From positions 1-19,490 of the forward strand of contig JANNRA010000077.1 in the NCBI GenBank assembly GCA_031401035.1: a stretch of 19,490 nt of DNA. The letters are read 5' to 3'. The notes beneath the pieces are model-generated. The model did not search any database, was not told the origin of the DNA, and was given only the letters and a program-made list of their open reading frames with translations. Below are positions 6,684 to 13,526 of this stretch, one piece after another. Both the position numbers and the translations under genes were made by a program. Source of the DNA: JANNRA01 sp031401035 (GTDB taxonomy: Bacteria; Desulfobacterota; Binatia; HRBIN30; CADEER01). Each line of letters starts with the position of its first letter. Position 1 is the first letter of the stretch.

Positions 6684-8256
6684 CGCGCCGGCCGCCGCCG
6701 ACGAGTTCTCCGCCGACGAGCGCCGCGCGCTCGCGCCCTACTTCACCAATCACGACCGCCCCGTCTTCGCCCTGCGCAACCTGCCCGAGGTGGTCAAGGC
6801 GGCGCTGTTCGCGCGCTACTCGCGCTCGCCGAAGTCGCTGCGCCGGCTGTTCCTCGACGAGTTCCTCGACGCCGCCGGCGGCGCGGTGGGGGAGTCGGCG
6901 GTGGGCGTGCGTCGTTCCGAGCAGCTCTTCTCGCGCGTGCTGGCCGACTACGGCGACGACTCGGTGGCGCAGCTCGGCGGCGCCCACGTTGCCGTCGAGG
7001 GCGCCTCCAACCTGCTCACCAAGGCGCTCGAGTGGGGTCGCCTGATGGCCTACCTCGAGCAGTCGACCCGCTACATTCCCTACACCCAGCGCGAGCGCGG
7101 CCAGTGGCGATACGCCGTGCCGTCCGAGCTCGACGGCACGCCGCTGCGCGCCGCCGCGGTCGCCGTGCTCGACCGCTGCTTCGCCACCTACGTGCGCTGG
7201 CTGCCCGACGCGCTGGCGCTGTGCGAGCGCCGCCTGCCGCGGCCCGACGGCGTCTCCGCCGCAGCCCGCACCGCCACCGTGCGCGCCATGGCGCTCGACG
7301 CGCTGCGCGGCCTGCTGCCGGCGGCGACGCGCTCCAACGTCGGCCTGTTCGGCAGCGGCCAGGCGTACGAGGCGCTGCTGCTGCGCCTGCGCGCCCACCC
7401 GCTCGCCGAGGCGCGCGTCTGCGCCGAGGCGATGAAGGGCGAGCTCGACGAGGTCATCCCCGCCTTCCTGACGCGCGTCGACCGGCCCGAGCGCGGCGGC
7501 GTCTGGGTCGAGTACCTTCGCAGCCTGCGTGAAGACGTTGCACACACTGCGTCCGCGCTGCTCGCTCATGTGGTGCCGGCACCAGCGGAGGCCGTGACGC
7601 TGACCGACTGCGACCCCGACGGCGAGGTCAAGGTCGTCGCCGCAGCGCTCTACGCGTCCTCGTCGTTGCCCGATGCGCAGCTGCTCGCCGTCGCGCGCTC
7701 GTTGTCCGCGAGCCAGCGCGCCGAGGTGCTGCAAGCCGCCGTCGGCGAGCGCCACAACCGCCGCCACAAGCCCGGCCGCGCCTTCGAGCGCACCGTCTAC
7801 CGCTTCGACATCGTCACCGACTACGGCGCCTTCCGCGACCTGCAGCGCCACCGGCTGTGCACGCTCGAATGGCAGCGCCTGACGCCGGCGCTGGGCTACG
7901 TCGTGCCGGAGATCGTCGAGACACTCGGCGCCGCCGCCGACTGGCAGTCGGTGATGGCCGAGGCCGCCGACGTGCACCGCGCCATCGCCGCCGCCGGCCT
8001 GCCCGACGCCGCCGCCTACGTCCTGCCGATGGCGCACCGCCTGCGCTTCTACCTCGAATGCAACGCCCGCGAGGCCATGCACCTCATCGAACTGCGCTCG
8101 ACGCCGCAGGGCCACCCCGCCTATCGCGCCGTCGCCCAGGCCATGCACCGCGCCATCGCCGCGCACCATCCCGCCATCGCCGCCGCCATGCGCTTCGTCG
8201 ACCACTCGGCGGCGGAGACGGGACGGTTGGAGGCGGAGCGGCGCAGTGGCGGGTGA
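6676..8256 (+). CDS. Double-length ThyX-family (FAD-dependent thymidylate synthase-like) protein
   Basis: A 526-aa protein that reads as two ThyX-type halves. Canonical ThyX is about 220-260 aa and carries RHRX7S followed by an NEQSxRY segment. The N-half has H104, AVEGASN, then WGR (120-122) where RHR is expected, but it keeps EQSTRY (128-133). The C-half keeps RHR (391-393) and the C-terminal helix pattern ECNAREAMHLIELRS, but the segment after RHR is LCTLEWQRLTP, without the serine or the SxRY. One composite site could be formed by the two halves, or the protein may have another function; it should not be assumed to make dTMP. It overlaps the DUF1015 gene by 8 nt. Confidence 0.8.
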   Translation: MPDAPAAADEFSADERRALAPYFTNHDRPVFALRNLPEVVKAALFARYSRSPKSLRRLFLDEFLDAAGGAVGESAVGVRRSEQLFSRVLADYGDDSVAQLGGAHVAVEGASNLLTKALEWGRLMAYLEQSTRYIPYTQRERGQWRYAVPSELDGTPLRAAAVAVLDRCFATYVRWLPDALALCERRLPRPDGVSAAARTATVRAMALDALRGLLPAATRSNVGLFGSGQAYEALLLRLRAHPLAEARVCAEAMKGELDEVIPAFLTRVDRPERGGVWVEYLRSLREDVAHTASALLAHVVPAPAEAVTLTDCDPDGEVKVVAAALYASSSLPDAQLLAVARSLSASQRAEVLQAAVGERHNRRHKPGRAFERTVYRFDIVTDYGAFRDLQRHRLCTLEWQRLTPALGYVVPEIVETLGAAADWQSVMAEAADVHRAIAAAGLPDAAAYVLPMAHRLRFYLECNAREAMHLIELRSTPQGHPAYRAVAQAMHRAIAAHHPAIAAAMRFVDHSAAETGRLEAERRSGG

Positions 8257-8292
8257 TCTTCGGTTCACCTCTCGAGCGAGGCGCCGAGACGA

Positions 8293-8685
8293 ATGAACGT
8301 GTCCGAGCTGAAGGCGTTCCTCAACGGCGAGCAGTCTGGACGGGAGTTCCGCATGAACATCGACGACGAGGTGGCGGCGTGGACGAAGCGGTTTCTCGAG
8401 CGTGGGCGTTCAGCGACAATAACTCTACGCGGCGAGAGCGAAACCTATGATGTGACTCCAGTTCGTGCCGCACGGTTGTTGGACGCACTCCTCACGGGCC
8501 AGCTGTCCGCAGCGGCGTTCGCCTACGTGCTCGATGCGTTGCTGATGAGCGAGATCTTCGATTGGCCCAACGATCGCGTCCGCGACTCCCTGGAGGCCGT
8601 GCTCGATCCAGTACGCGGCGGTCAGATTGACGGGCGCCGAGCGTGGAGTGCGAGAGCGGAGTTGTCGCGGATGGGTGCGAAGTGA
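8293..8685 (+). CDS. Hypothetical protein, 130 aa, lower GC
   Basis: I do not recognise this protein. It is a small, soluble, mostly helical-looking acidic/basic mix with no histidine and no signal peptide; the middle reads LLDALLTGQLSAAAFAYVLDALL and then EIFDWPNDRVRDSLEAVLDP. The 60 bases at 8401-8460 are about 55 % GC, well below the surrounding genes, and the codon choice (AAT, AAC, ACT, TAT) differs too, consistent with recent acquisition. The ATG at 8293 lacks a strong ribosome binding site. It is followed after a 137-bp gap by a nucleotidyltransferase-fold gene. It has no HEPN-type RxxxxH motif, so a HEPN/MNT pairing is not supported. Confidence 0.6.
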   Translation: MNVSELKAFLNGEQSGREFRMNIDDEVAAWTKRFLERGRSATITLRGESETYDVTPVRAARLLDALLTGQLSAAAFAYVLDALLMSEIFDWPNDRVRDSLEAVLDPVRGGQIDGRRAWSARAELSRMGAK

Positions 8686-8822
8686 GGCCGAGCAGCGCGC
8701 TCTCGCGATTCGAGCATGGCGTGATCAGCGTCTGATTGGCAATGTCGATCGTCCACACCATTGCCGCGCTCTGCACTCGTGAGCGGGTACTGATCGCCGC
8801 GGCGCGCTCCGGGGGGTCAGAC
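8686..8822. other. Intergenic gap before the nucleotidyltransferase gene
   Basis: These 137 bp hold no gene or structure I can support. An in-frame ATG at 8736 would extend the next gene by 29 residues of unconserved sequence, so the downstream ATG is favoured. Confidence 0.5.
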
Positions 8823-9305
8823 ATGACCGATACCGCGGACAAGGTGCAGGCGCTGCTCGATGTCAGCCGCGCGCTCGCCGCGGCAGGGATCGCACACGCC
8901 GTGGTCGGTGGGGTGGCGGTCGGCATTCGCTCGCAGGTGCCGCGCGCGACCCTCGATACCGATCTTGCCGTGCCGTCGACGACGGCGCGCCCGCTGTTGC
9001 TCGAGACCCTCACCGCCGCCGGCTTCGCCCTTCGCGGGGAGTTCGCCCACAGCGTCAAGTTCCGCTATCGCAGCGGCGAACCGGAGCAGATCGTCGCCGA
9101 TGCCGCCTTCGACGTCATGGTGGCGCACGCCGAGACCGTGCTTGTGGGCGACACGGCCATCCCGGTGGTCGTCACCGTGGATCCCATTGCGATGAAGGAG
9201 CGCGCCGGCGTCGACCCGGCGCGGCGGCCGAGCAAGGCGTTGCGCGATCGCGCCGATGTGGCGCTGCTGCGCGGCGACGTCGGCGACCCGGATGAGGGGT
9301 GGTGA
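8823..9305 (+). CDS. Nucleotidyltransferase-fold protein (AbiEii/MNT-like, stand-alone)
   Basis: A 160-aa protein with the compact nucleotidyltransferase signature: AHAVVGGVAVGIR followed by TLDTDLAVP, giving the GG...(T)DxD metal-binding pattern near residues 24-43. A C-terminal block, VDPIAMKERAG, then RRPSKALRDRADVALL, matches the tail of such proteins, where a Lys and an Arg/Asp helix complete the fold. Relatives act as antitoxin or toxin nucleotidyltransferases, or have unknown substrates. The start at 8823 is supported by GGGGGGT a few nt upstream. The adjacent ORF is not a recognisable HEPN, AbiEi or other partner, so a toxin-antitoxin role is unsupported. The C-terminus GDPDEGW is short and acidic. 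Confidence 0.75.
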   Translation: MTDTADKVQALLDVSRALAAAGIAHAVVGGVAVGIRSQVPRATLDTDLAVPSTTARPLLLETLTAAGFALRGEFAHSVKFRYRSGEPEQIVADAAFDVMVAHAETVLVGDTAIPVVVTVDPIAMKERAGVDPARRPSKALRDRADVALLRGDVGDPDEGW

Positions 9306-9335
9306 ATAAAGCCGGGCGGCCATCGCCTCCGGCTG

Positions 9336-9359
9336 ACCGCTGAGAGCATTCTCCGCGGT
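9336..9359 (+). terminator. Possible terminator hairpin after the nucleotidyltransferase gene
   Basis: ACCGCTGAGAG (9336-9346) can pair imperfectly with CTCCGCGGT (9351-9359) across a tight loop, 30 nt after the stop. No T-run follows, so intrinsic termination is weakly supported. Confidence 0.25.
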
Positions 9360-9433
9360 TGACGGCCGCGGGGCGAAGCGGCACTACCGCTGCGCTGGAG
9401 GCGGTGCGACGGGCGGCCGCAGGGGAGGCACAG

Positions 9434-10201
9434 GTGGCGTACGAAATCCGGCCGATGTCGCTCGGCGAGATTCTCCAGACCGGCCTCAGCGTGCTGTGCA
9501 GCCACTTCTGGTTGCTGGTCGGCTTGGCGGCGATCACCTACGTGCCGTTGGGCGTCGTCCAGGAAGCGTTCCCCATCGCGGCGGGCATCTTCGCGAGGGG
9601 CGAGGGATCACCCGCCTCGCCGCTGGCGCTGGTCCTGCTCAGCCTCGTGGCACTGGTGGTTCTCGGAGTCGTCGCGCCGCTTGCCAGCGCGGCGATGACG
9701 GCCGCCCTCGGCGACATCTACCTCGGTCGACCGACCGGCGTCGGGCCGGCGCTGCACCGGGCGTGGGCGCTGTTCATTCCGCTGGCCTGGACGACGCTGC
9801 TCTCGTACGGGATCATTGCCCTGGGCATGGTGGCGCTGATCGTGCCGGGCCTCTGGCTGATCTTCGCCTATTTCGTCTCCTCGCAGGTGGTCTTGCTGGA
9901 GGGCCTGTCGGGCATGGCTGCCCTGCGGCGCAGCAGTGAACTCATGCGCGGCAACAAGGGGCGCGCCTTCGTGATGGCACTGGCCGTCGGCCTGCTGCAG
10001 GCGGTGGTGAGCGGTGCCACGGCCGCGGCGCTGCCGAGCCTGCCACTGTTCGGCGCCGCCGTCGGCACGGTCGTCTCGACGGTGAGTATGGCCTACCTGA
10101 TCGCCGTCACCGTCGTCTTCTATTTCGATCTGCGCTGCCGGCGCGACACATTCGATCTCGAAGAGCTGGCGCGTTCGAGCCCGCCGCGCGGCGCCTACTG
10201 A
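9434..10201 (+). CDS. Polytopic membrane protein, YciC/GPDPase-membrane-domain-like
   Basis: A 255-aa integral membrane protein with about five to six hydrophobic segments: FWLLVGLAAITYVPLGVV, LALVLLSLVALVVLGVVAPL, LSYGIIALGMVALIVPGLWL, FVMALAVGLLQAVVSG and VVSTVSMAYLIAVTVVFYF. The PGLWLIFAYFVSSQVVLLEG segment followed by ALRRSSELMRGNKGRAF is the signature of the large DUF975/YciC/GPDPase_memb-type group (Pro-Gly, an acidic-Gly, then an Arg-Ser-rich loop). Its function is unknown; no transport or enzymatic residues are evident. The GTG at 9434 is selected because AGGGGAGG (9421-9428) lies 5 nt upstream. It overlaps the convergent DUF309 gene by 7 nt. Confidence 0.75.
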   Translation: MAYEIRPMSLGEILQTGLSVLCSHFWLLVGLAAITYVPLGVVQEAFPIAAGIFARGEGSPASPLALVLLSLVALVVLGVVAPLASAAMTAALGDIYLGRPTGVGPALHRAWALFIPLAWTTLLSYGIIALGMVALIVPGLWLIFAYFVSSQVVLLEGLSGMAALRRSSELMRGNKGRAFVMALAVGLLQAVVSGATAAALPSLPLFGAAVGTVVSTVSMAYLIAVTVVFYFDLRCRRDTFDLEELARSSPPRGAY

Positions 10202-10569
10202 TAGCGGATCTTCGGCGCCAGCCAGCGGTCGAAGAAGCCGGCGCCGGGCTTCTTGCGGCCCTCCAGCTCCTGCAGGTAGGCCTCGACGGCGTCGAACAGC
10301 TCGCCGGTGGCGACGCCGTCGGCCTCCGCGCCGAGCTGATCGAGCCCGACCATCACCTGGCGCATGAGGTTGTGCACGCCGCGGCCGCCGCTGCGCTGGA
10401 AGAAGAGATGCATGGCCGTGGCGAGTGTCATCAGCACGCGCACCAGTGCGCGCCCGTCCTCGGGCAGCTCGTTGTAGAGCGTCTCGAGCTCCGCCTGGGC
10501 GGTGAAGTAGTCACCGCGGTTGAAGTGGTCGATGGCGGCGAACATGCGCTCGTGGGCGGCGGGATCCAT
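10195..10569 (-). CDS. DUF309 family protein
   Basis: A 124-aa helical protein. The N-terminal HFNRGDYFTAQAELETLY block (residues 14-31) and the following VRVLMTLATAMHLFF helix match the DUF309 pattern (FN-G-[DE]-[YF]-[FW], then a substrate-sized pocket of helices). The function of the family is not known; it is usually a small cytoplasmic protein. Its place 35 bp downstream of the exosortase-partner gene suggests co-transcription. Its stop lies within the last codons of the convergent membrane protein gene. No ribosome binding site is obvious before the ATG. Confidence 0.7.
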   Translation of the reverse strand: MDPAAHERMFAAIDHFNRGDYFTAQAELETLYNELPEDGRALVRVLMTLATAMHLFFQRSGGRGVHNLMRQVMVGLDQLGAEADGVATGELFDAVEAYLQELEGRKKPGAGFFDRWLAPKIRYQ

Positions 10570-10604
10570 GTGTCGTCGGCCAGGCTATGCAGCGACGGCG
10601 CGGC

Positions 10605-11138
10605 TCACAACCGCCAGACCCCGCGCAGGTGATCAAAGGTCAGGGCGAACCACAGGATCACGGGCGCGCCGACGAAGGTGAGCAGGCCGAGAAAGGTGCC
10701 GACGATGTCGGTCAGCGCACCCGGGCTGCCGACCAGCCACGGGAAGAGCAGGACGACGGTGAGGTCGAGGGCGAAGAGCACGCCGACGCCGAGCCCGGCG
10801 CGGCCGGCCAGCGCGCGCCCACCGAGTCCCGGCGTGGCGGCGAGCAGCGCCAGCAGCGGCAGGACCGAGAGGGCCAGCTGTGGTAGCGACAGGGCCAGGC
10901 GTAGTTGGGTGTTGCCGCGCCGGAACCAGATCTCCTGGCGGCCGCCGGACTCGTCGCGCCGCTCGAGGTTCCAGCCGGTGAGCAGCGGGCTACTGACGGC
11001 GGCGGCGCCGTACAGGGCCGCCGCCCAGCCGCGCGGCGCGGCGCTGAGCCAGCCGGCGACGACGAGAACCGCGAAGAGGGCCAAAAAGCGCGCGACGAAG
11101 CGGGCGACGAAGCGGGCGACGAAGCCGGCCGGGGGCAT
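10605..11138 (-). CDS. Exosortase-associated integral membrane protein
   Basis: A 177-aa membrane protein with hydrophobic segments FLALFAVLVVAGWL near the N-terminus, LALSVLPLLALLAATPG in the middle, then VGVLFALDLTVVLLFPWLV and FLGLLTFVGAPVILWFALTF. An extracytoplasmic-looking loop (LERRDESGGRQEIWFRRGN) lies between the first two. The ATG overlaps the exosortase stop (ATGA, 11136-11140), so the two are translationally coupled. A coupled membrane partner of this size is known for some exosortases, for example the XrtH-associated protein, but I cannot confirm the subfamily. The N-terminus contains a tandem VARF repeat. It may help present or stabilise the exosortase in the inner membrane. Confidence 0.65.
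   Translation of the reverse strand: MPPAGFVARFVARFVARFLALFAVLVVAGWLSAAPRGWAAALYGAAAVSSPLLTGWNLERRDESGGRQEIWFRRGNTQLRLALSLPQLALSVLPLLALLAATPGLGGRALAGRAGLGVGVLFALDLTVVLLFPWLVGSPGALTDIVGTFLGLLTFVGAPVILWFALTFDHLRGVWRL
11092..11127 (-). repeat. 12-bp tandem repeat encoding VARF units
   Basis: Three near-identical copies of GCGACGAAGCGG (plus-strand view, 11092-11127, last copy with one change) encode repeated Phe-Val-Ala-Arg at the N-terminus of the exosortase partner. The length is a multiple of three, so copy-number change keeps the frame and would only alter the length of the basic, hydrophobic N-terminal stretch. Confidence 0.8.
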
Positions 11139-11641
11139 CAGCGCGACCGCTCGACCCAGGCCATGGCGTAGGCGACGGTGAGGACCAGGAACAGGCCCTG
11201 CCAGACATACTCGTGCATGTAGTCGAAGAGAGCCGGCTGCACCTCGGCGACACGCACCAGGACGGCGATGCGGAAGATGTTCAGCGCCTGCAGGGCGACG
11301 ACGCCGAGCGCCACGCCGCCCAGGCGGGCGCGCCAGGTCGCCGGGTAGGCGAGCAGGAAGACGGCGAGGATGAGCAGCACATAGACGCCGGTGCACTCGA
11401 AGTTGATGTGCACCACCAGCGGCCCGACGGAGATCTCATCGCCGCGCACGCGTGCCGCACCGCCGCTGAGGCCGGCGAGCCAGGTGGCGGCGGCGGCGAG
11501 GACGCGCTGCACGGCGCCGAGACGATCGGGCAGGGCGACCGCCCAGGCGAGGACGCTGGCGCCGATGAGGTAGACGAAGAAGCGCAGCGCGAACTGCTGC
11601 GGCGGTGTCAGCCGGCGGGCGGGAAGAGCGGCGCTGGTCAT
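11138..11641 (-). CDS. Exosortase/archaeosortase family transpeptidase (subfamily uncertain)
   Basis: A 167-aa multi-spanning inner-membrane protein. It carries the exosortase catalytic triad with correct spacing: Cys83 in FECTGVYVLL, Arg124 in NIFRI and His143 in YMHEYVW. Hydrophobic segments flank each residue. Exosortases recognise C-terminal PEP-CTERM-type tripartite signals (motif, transmembrane helix, basic tail) on exported proteins and cleave or transfer them. The short size and the associated downstream membrane protein resemble XrtH-type systems, but the ECTG motif differs from the CNG seen in XrtH proteins I recall, so I leave the symbol blank. No protein in this window ends with such a sorting signal. 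The ATG at 11641 is preferred over upstream codons because the gene lies just below a hairpin. It belongs to the minus-strand operon with the SDR. Confidence 0.8.
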   Translation of the reverse strand: MTSAALPARRLTPPQQFALRFFVYLIGASVLAWAVALPDRLGAVQRVLAAAATWLAGLSGGAARVRGDEISVGPLVVHINFECTGVYVLLILAVFLLAYPATWRARLGGVALGVVALQALNIFRIAVLVRVAEVQPALFDYMHEYVWQGLFLVLTVAYAMAWVERSR

Positions 11642-11648
11642 GTGTGGT

Positions 11649-11678
11649 GGGGGCGCGGCACCGTGGCGCCGCGCCCCC
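11649..11678 (-). promoter_or_regulatory. Perfect 11-bp GC hairpin in the exosortase leader
   Basis: GGGGGCGCGGC (11649-11659) pairs perfectly with GCCGCGCCCCC (11668-11678) around an 8-nt loop. It lies between the SDR stop at 11684 and the exosortase ATG at 11641, ending only 7 nt before the start codon. There is no following U-tract and no obvious Shine-Dalgarno, so the hairpin either attenuates readthrough from the SDR gene or controls access of ribosomes to the exosortase start. Confidence 0.6.
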
Positions 11679-11683
11679 AAAGG

Positions 11684-12451
11684 TTACTTCGGCGGCATGC
11701 GCAGGGCGCCGTCGAGGCGGATGGATTCGCCGTTGAGGACGGCGTTCTCGACGATGTGGCGCGCCAGGGCCGCGAATTCGGGCGGCCGGCCGAGACGCGA
11801 GGGGAAGGGGATCTGCGCCGCCAGGGCGTTGCGAGCCGGCTCGGGCAGCATCGCCAGCATCGGCGTGTCGAAGGTGCCCGGCGCGATGGTGCAGATGCGC
11901 ACGCCGATCGAGGCGAGATCGCGCGCGATCGGCAGCGTCATGCCGACCACGCCGGCCTTCGAGGCCGAGTAGGCCGCCTGGCCGATCTGGCCGTCGTAGG
12001 CCGCAACCGAGGCGGTGTTGATGATGACGCCGCGCTCGCCGTCCTCGTTCGGCGGGTTCTTCGCCATCTGCGTCGCGCACAGGCGCAGGACGTTGAAGGT
12101 GCCGATGAGGTTGATCTCGATCACCTTGGAGAAGATCTCCAGCGGCATCGGGCCGGCTCTGCCGGTGGTCTTCATCGCCGCGCCGGTGCCGGCGCAGTTG
12201 ACGTTGATGTGCACGGTGCCGAAGTGCGCGACCGTCTGTTCGACGGCGGCCGCCACCTCCGCCTCGCTGGTCACATCGGCGCCGGCGAAGGCCGCGTTGG
12301 CCCCCAGTTCCTTCGCCACCGCCGCGCCATCGGACTGCGGCCGATCGACGATCATCACCTTGCCGCCGGCGCCGAGGAGTTCCTTGACCGTCGCCAGCCC
12401 GAGCCCGGACGCGCCGCCGGTCACCAACGCCACTGTTCCCGAAACCTTCAT
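11684..12451 (-). CDS. Short-chain dehydrogenase, HSD10-like (3-hydroxyacyl-CoA dehydrogenase type II)
   Basis: A 255-aa classical SDR oxidoreductase. Visible motifs are the NAD-binding TGGASGLG (residues 11-18), an Asp after the second strand (VMIVDRP) pointing to NAD preference, NCAG, a serine in INTASVAAYDG, and YSASK with the catalytic Tyr and Lys. A KNPPNEDGERGVIINTAS insertion and the tail IAPGTFDTPMLAMLPE are characteristic of the HSD17B10/type II hydroxyacyl-CoA dehydrogenase subgroup, so beta-oxidation of (branched) acyl-CoA is the likely role. The ATG at 12451 has GGAGG 5 nt upstream; a TTG at 12463 is less likely. First gene of the minus-strand exosortase operon, though co-transcription does not imply shared function. 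Confidence 0.85.
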   Translation of the reverse strand: MKVSGTVALVTGGASGLGLATVKELLGAGGKVMIVDRPQSDGAAVAKELGANAAFAGADVTSEAEVAAAVEQTVAHFGTVHINVNCAGTGAAMKTTGRAGPMPLEIFSKVIEINLIGTFNVLRLCATQMAKNPPNEDGERGVIINTASVAAYDGQIGQAAYSASKAGVVGMTLPIARDLASIGVRICTIAPGTFDTPMLAMLPEPARNALAAQIPFPSRLGRPPEFAALARHIVENAVLNGESIRLDGALRMPPK

Positions 12452-12543
12452 GCGATCCTCCAACCGTAAGTGTGTCCGAGTTCCCTATGCCGACGCATCC
12501 GAGGCTGCAACAGACCTCCGCCCCCGCCTCCCCCGGCACGATG

Positions 12544-12572
12544 GAGGGCGTCGTGGCAGCGGGAACGCCCTC
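12544..12572 (-). terminator. Possible terminator hairpin after the EF-hand protein gene
   Basis: GAGGGCGT (12544-12551) pairs with ACGCCCTC (12565-12572) across a 13-nt loop, overlapping the stop codon of the minus-strand gene. No U-run follows, so this is a weak candidate for the end of the paralogue operon. The rest of the 119-bp gap to the SDR start shows nothing else I can name. Confidence 0.3.
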
Positions 12573-13518
12573 AGCAGGCGTTGAGGGCGTTGTTGACCGC
12601 GCCGATCAGCTCAGCGATCGAAACGACCCCGTCGGCGTTGGCGTCGACCGTCGGGCAGGCGCCGGGCGGCAGTGCGCCGAGGGCGACGCTGACGGCGCGG
12701 ATCAGGTCGCTGATCGACACCTCGCCATCGTCGCTGCAGTCGCCCGGGCAGACGAGATTGGGCGACGTGCTCGCGACCGACGTGGCGGAGGTGGTCGGCG
12801 TCGCGCTGCCGGTCGTCGTCTGGGTGACGGTGGCGGCGATGGTAGGGGTGAATCCCGGCTCGGTCGGCGAGGCGGTTGACGTCGCCGTGGTCTGGGCGCT
12901 CGCCGTCGCATCGGAGGTCGCCGTGGCCGTCGGGCTCGGCGCTTCGACGGTCGGTGTCGGTGTCGCGGTCGGTATTGGTGTCGGTGTCGGCGTGGCGGTG
13001 TCGCCAGCGGCGACCACCTGCACTTCGAGTACCGCGGTGTCGCCGCGGTCGCCGCTGACCTGGCCGTTGAAGTTCACGGAGTTGCCGGCGCCGTAGAGCT
13101 TGTAGATGCCGGGCGCGGTGGGCGCGGTCCAGCGGAAGTCCCAGCCCGCGAGGCGGCGGTCATCGTTCTCTTTCGGTTCGTTGTGCGTCAGCTCGCCGTC
13201 GGTGACGCGCGCCCCCTGGCCGACGATGGCGGTCAAGACGCCGGCATCAACGGCGACGTTGAAGCCGGCGGCACGGCCCAGCGGTGAGGCGGCGTGGACG
13301 CCCAAGAAGTAGGTTTCGGTCTCGCCGACCGTCACCTGTGCCGGCCCGACGAATGCTACGTCGGGGCGCTGGCCGCCGCTGTGACACCCGCTACTGTTGC
13401 ATGTCGGCCGTCCTTTGCCGGAGTGACCGGTGATGCCGCCCGAGCGAGCGGCGGCGGGCGACGCGCCCACGATGGCGACGGCGACGGCAACAAGTAGCGC
13501 TGCGCGTGCCGCCATCAT
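12571..13518 (-). CDS. Secreted Reeler/choice-of-anchor-V-like protein with Thr/Pro linker and EF-hand tail
   Basis: A 315-aa predicted exported protein. A Sec signal peptide (about residues 1-24, ending PAAA) is followed by a Cys/His motif, CNSSGCH, at residues 40-46, which is CX4CH rather than CxxCH. Next comes a beta domain with GELTHNEPKENDD, FRWTAPTAPGIYKLYGAGNSVNF and SGDRGDTAVLEV, the pattern of Reeler/choice-of-anchor-V domains. A Thr/Pro/Ser-rich linker of about 80 residues leads to residues 257-315, CPGDCSDDGEVSISDL ... VDANADGVVSIAEL ... ALNAC, a Cys-bounded dockerin-like EF-hand pair. It lies 8 nt downstream of a paralogue. The role is unknown; calcium binding and surface or matrix attachment are inferences. 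Confidence 0.75.
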   Translation of the reverse strand: MMAARAALLVAVAVAIVGASPAAARSGGITGHSGKGRPTCNSSGCHSGGQRPDVAFVGPAQVTVGETETYFLGVHAASPLGRAAGFNVAVDAGVLTAIVGQGARVTDGELTHNEPKENDDRRLAGWDFRWTAPTAPGIYKLYGAGNSVNFNGQVSGDRGDTAVLEVQVVAAGDTATPTPTPIPTATPTPTVEAPSPTATATSDATASAQTTATSTASPTEPGFTPTIAATVTQTTTGSATPTTSATSVASTSPNLVCPGDCSDDGEVSISDLIRAVSVALGALPPGACPTVDANADGVVSIAELIGAVNNALNAC

Positions 13519-13526
13519 CTGCGGGC

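Noticed and set aside
6406..8268. A 620-codon open frame antisense to the ThyX-like gene
   Set aside because: Same GC-driven shadow effect; the plus strand carries recognisable family motifs, the minus strand does not.
8293..9305. HEPN/MNT toxin-antitoxin pair
   Set aside because: The 130-aa ORF has no histidine and no RxxxxH motif, and the two genes are 137 bp apart; only the nucleotidyltransferase side is supported.
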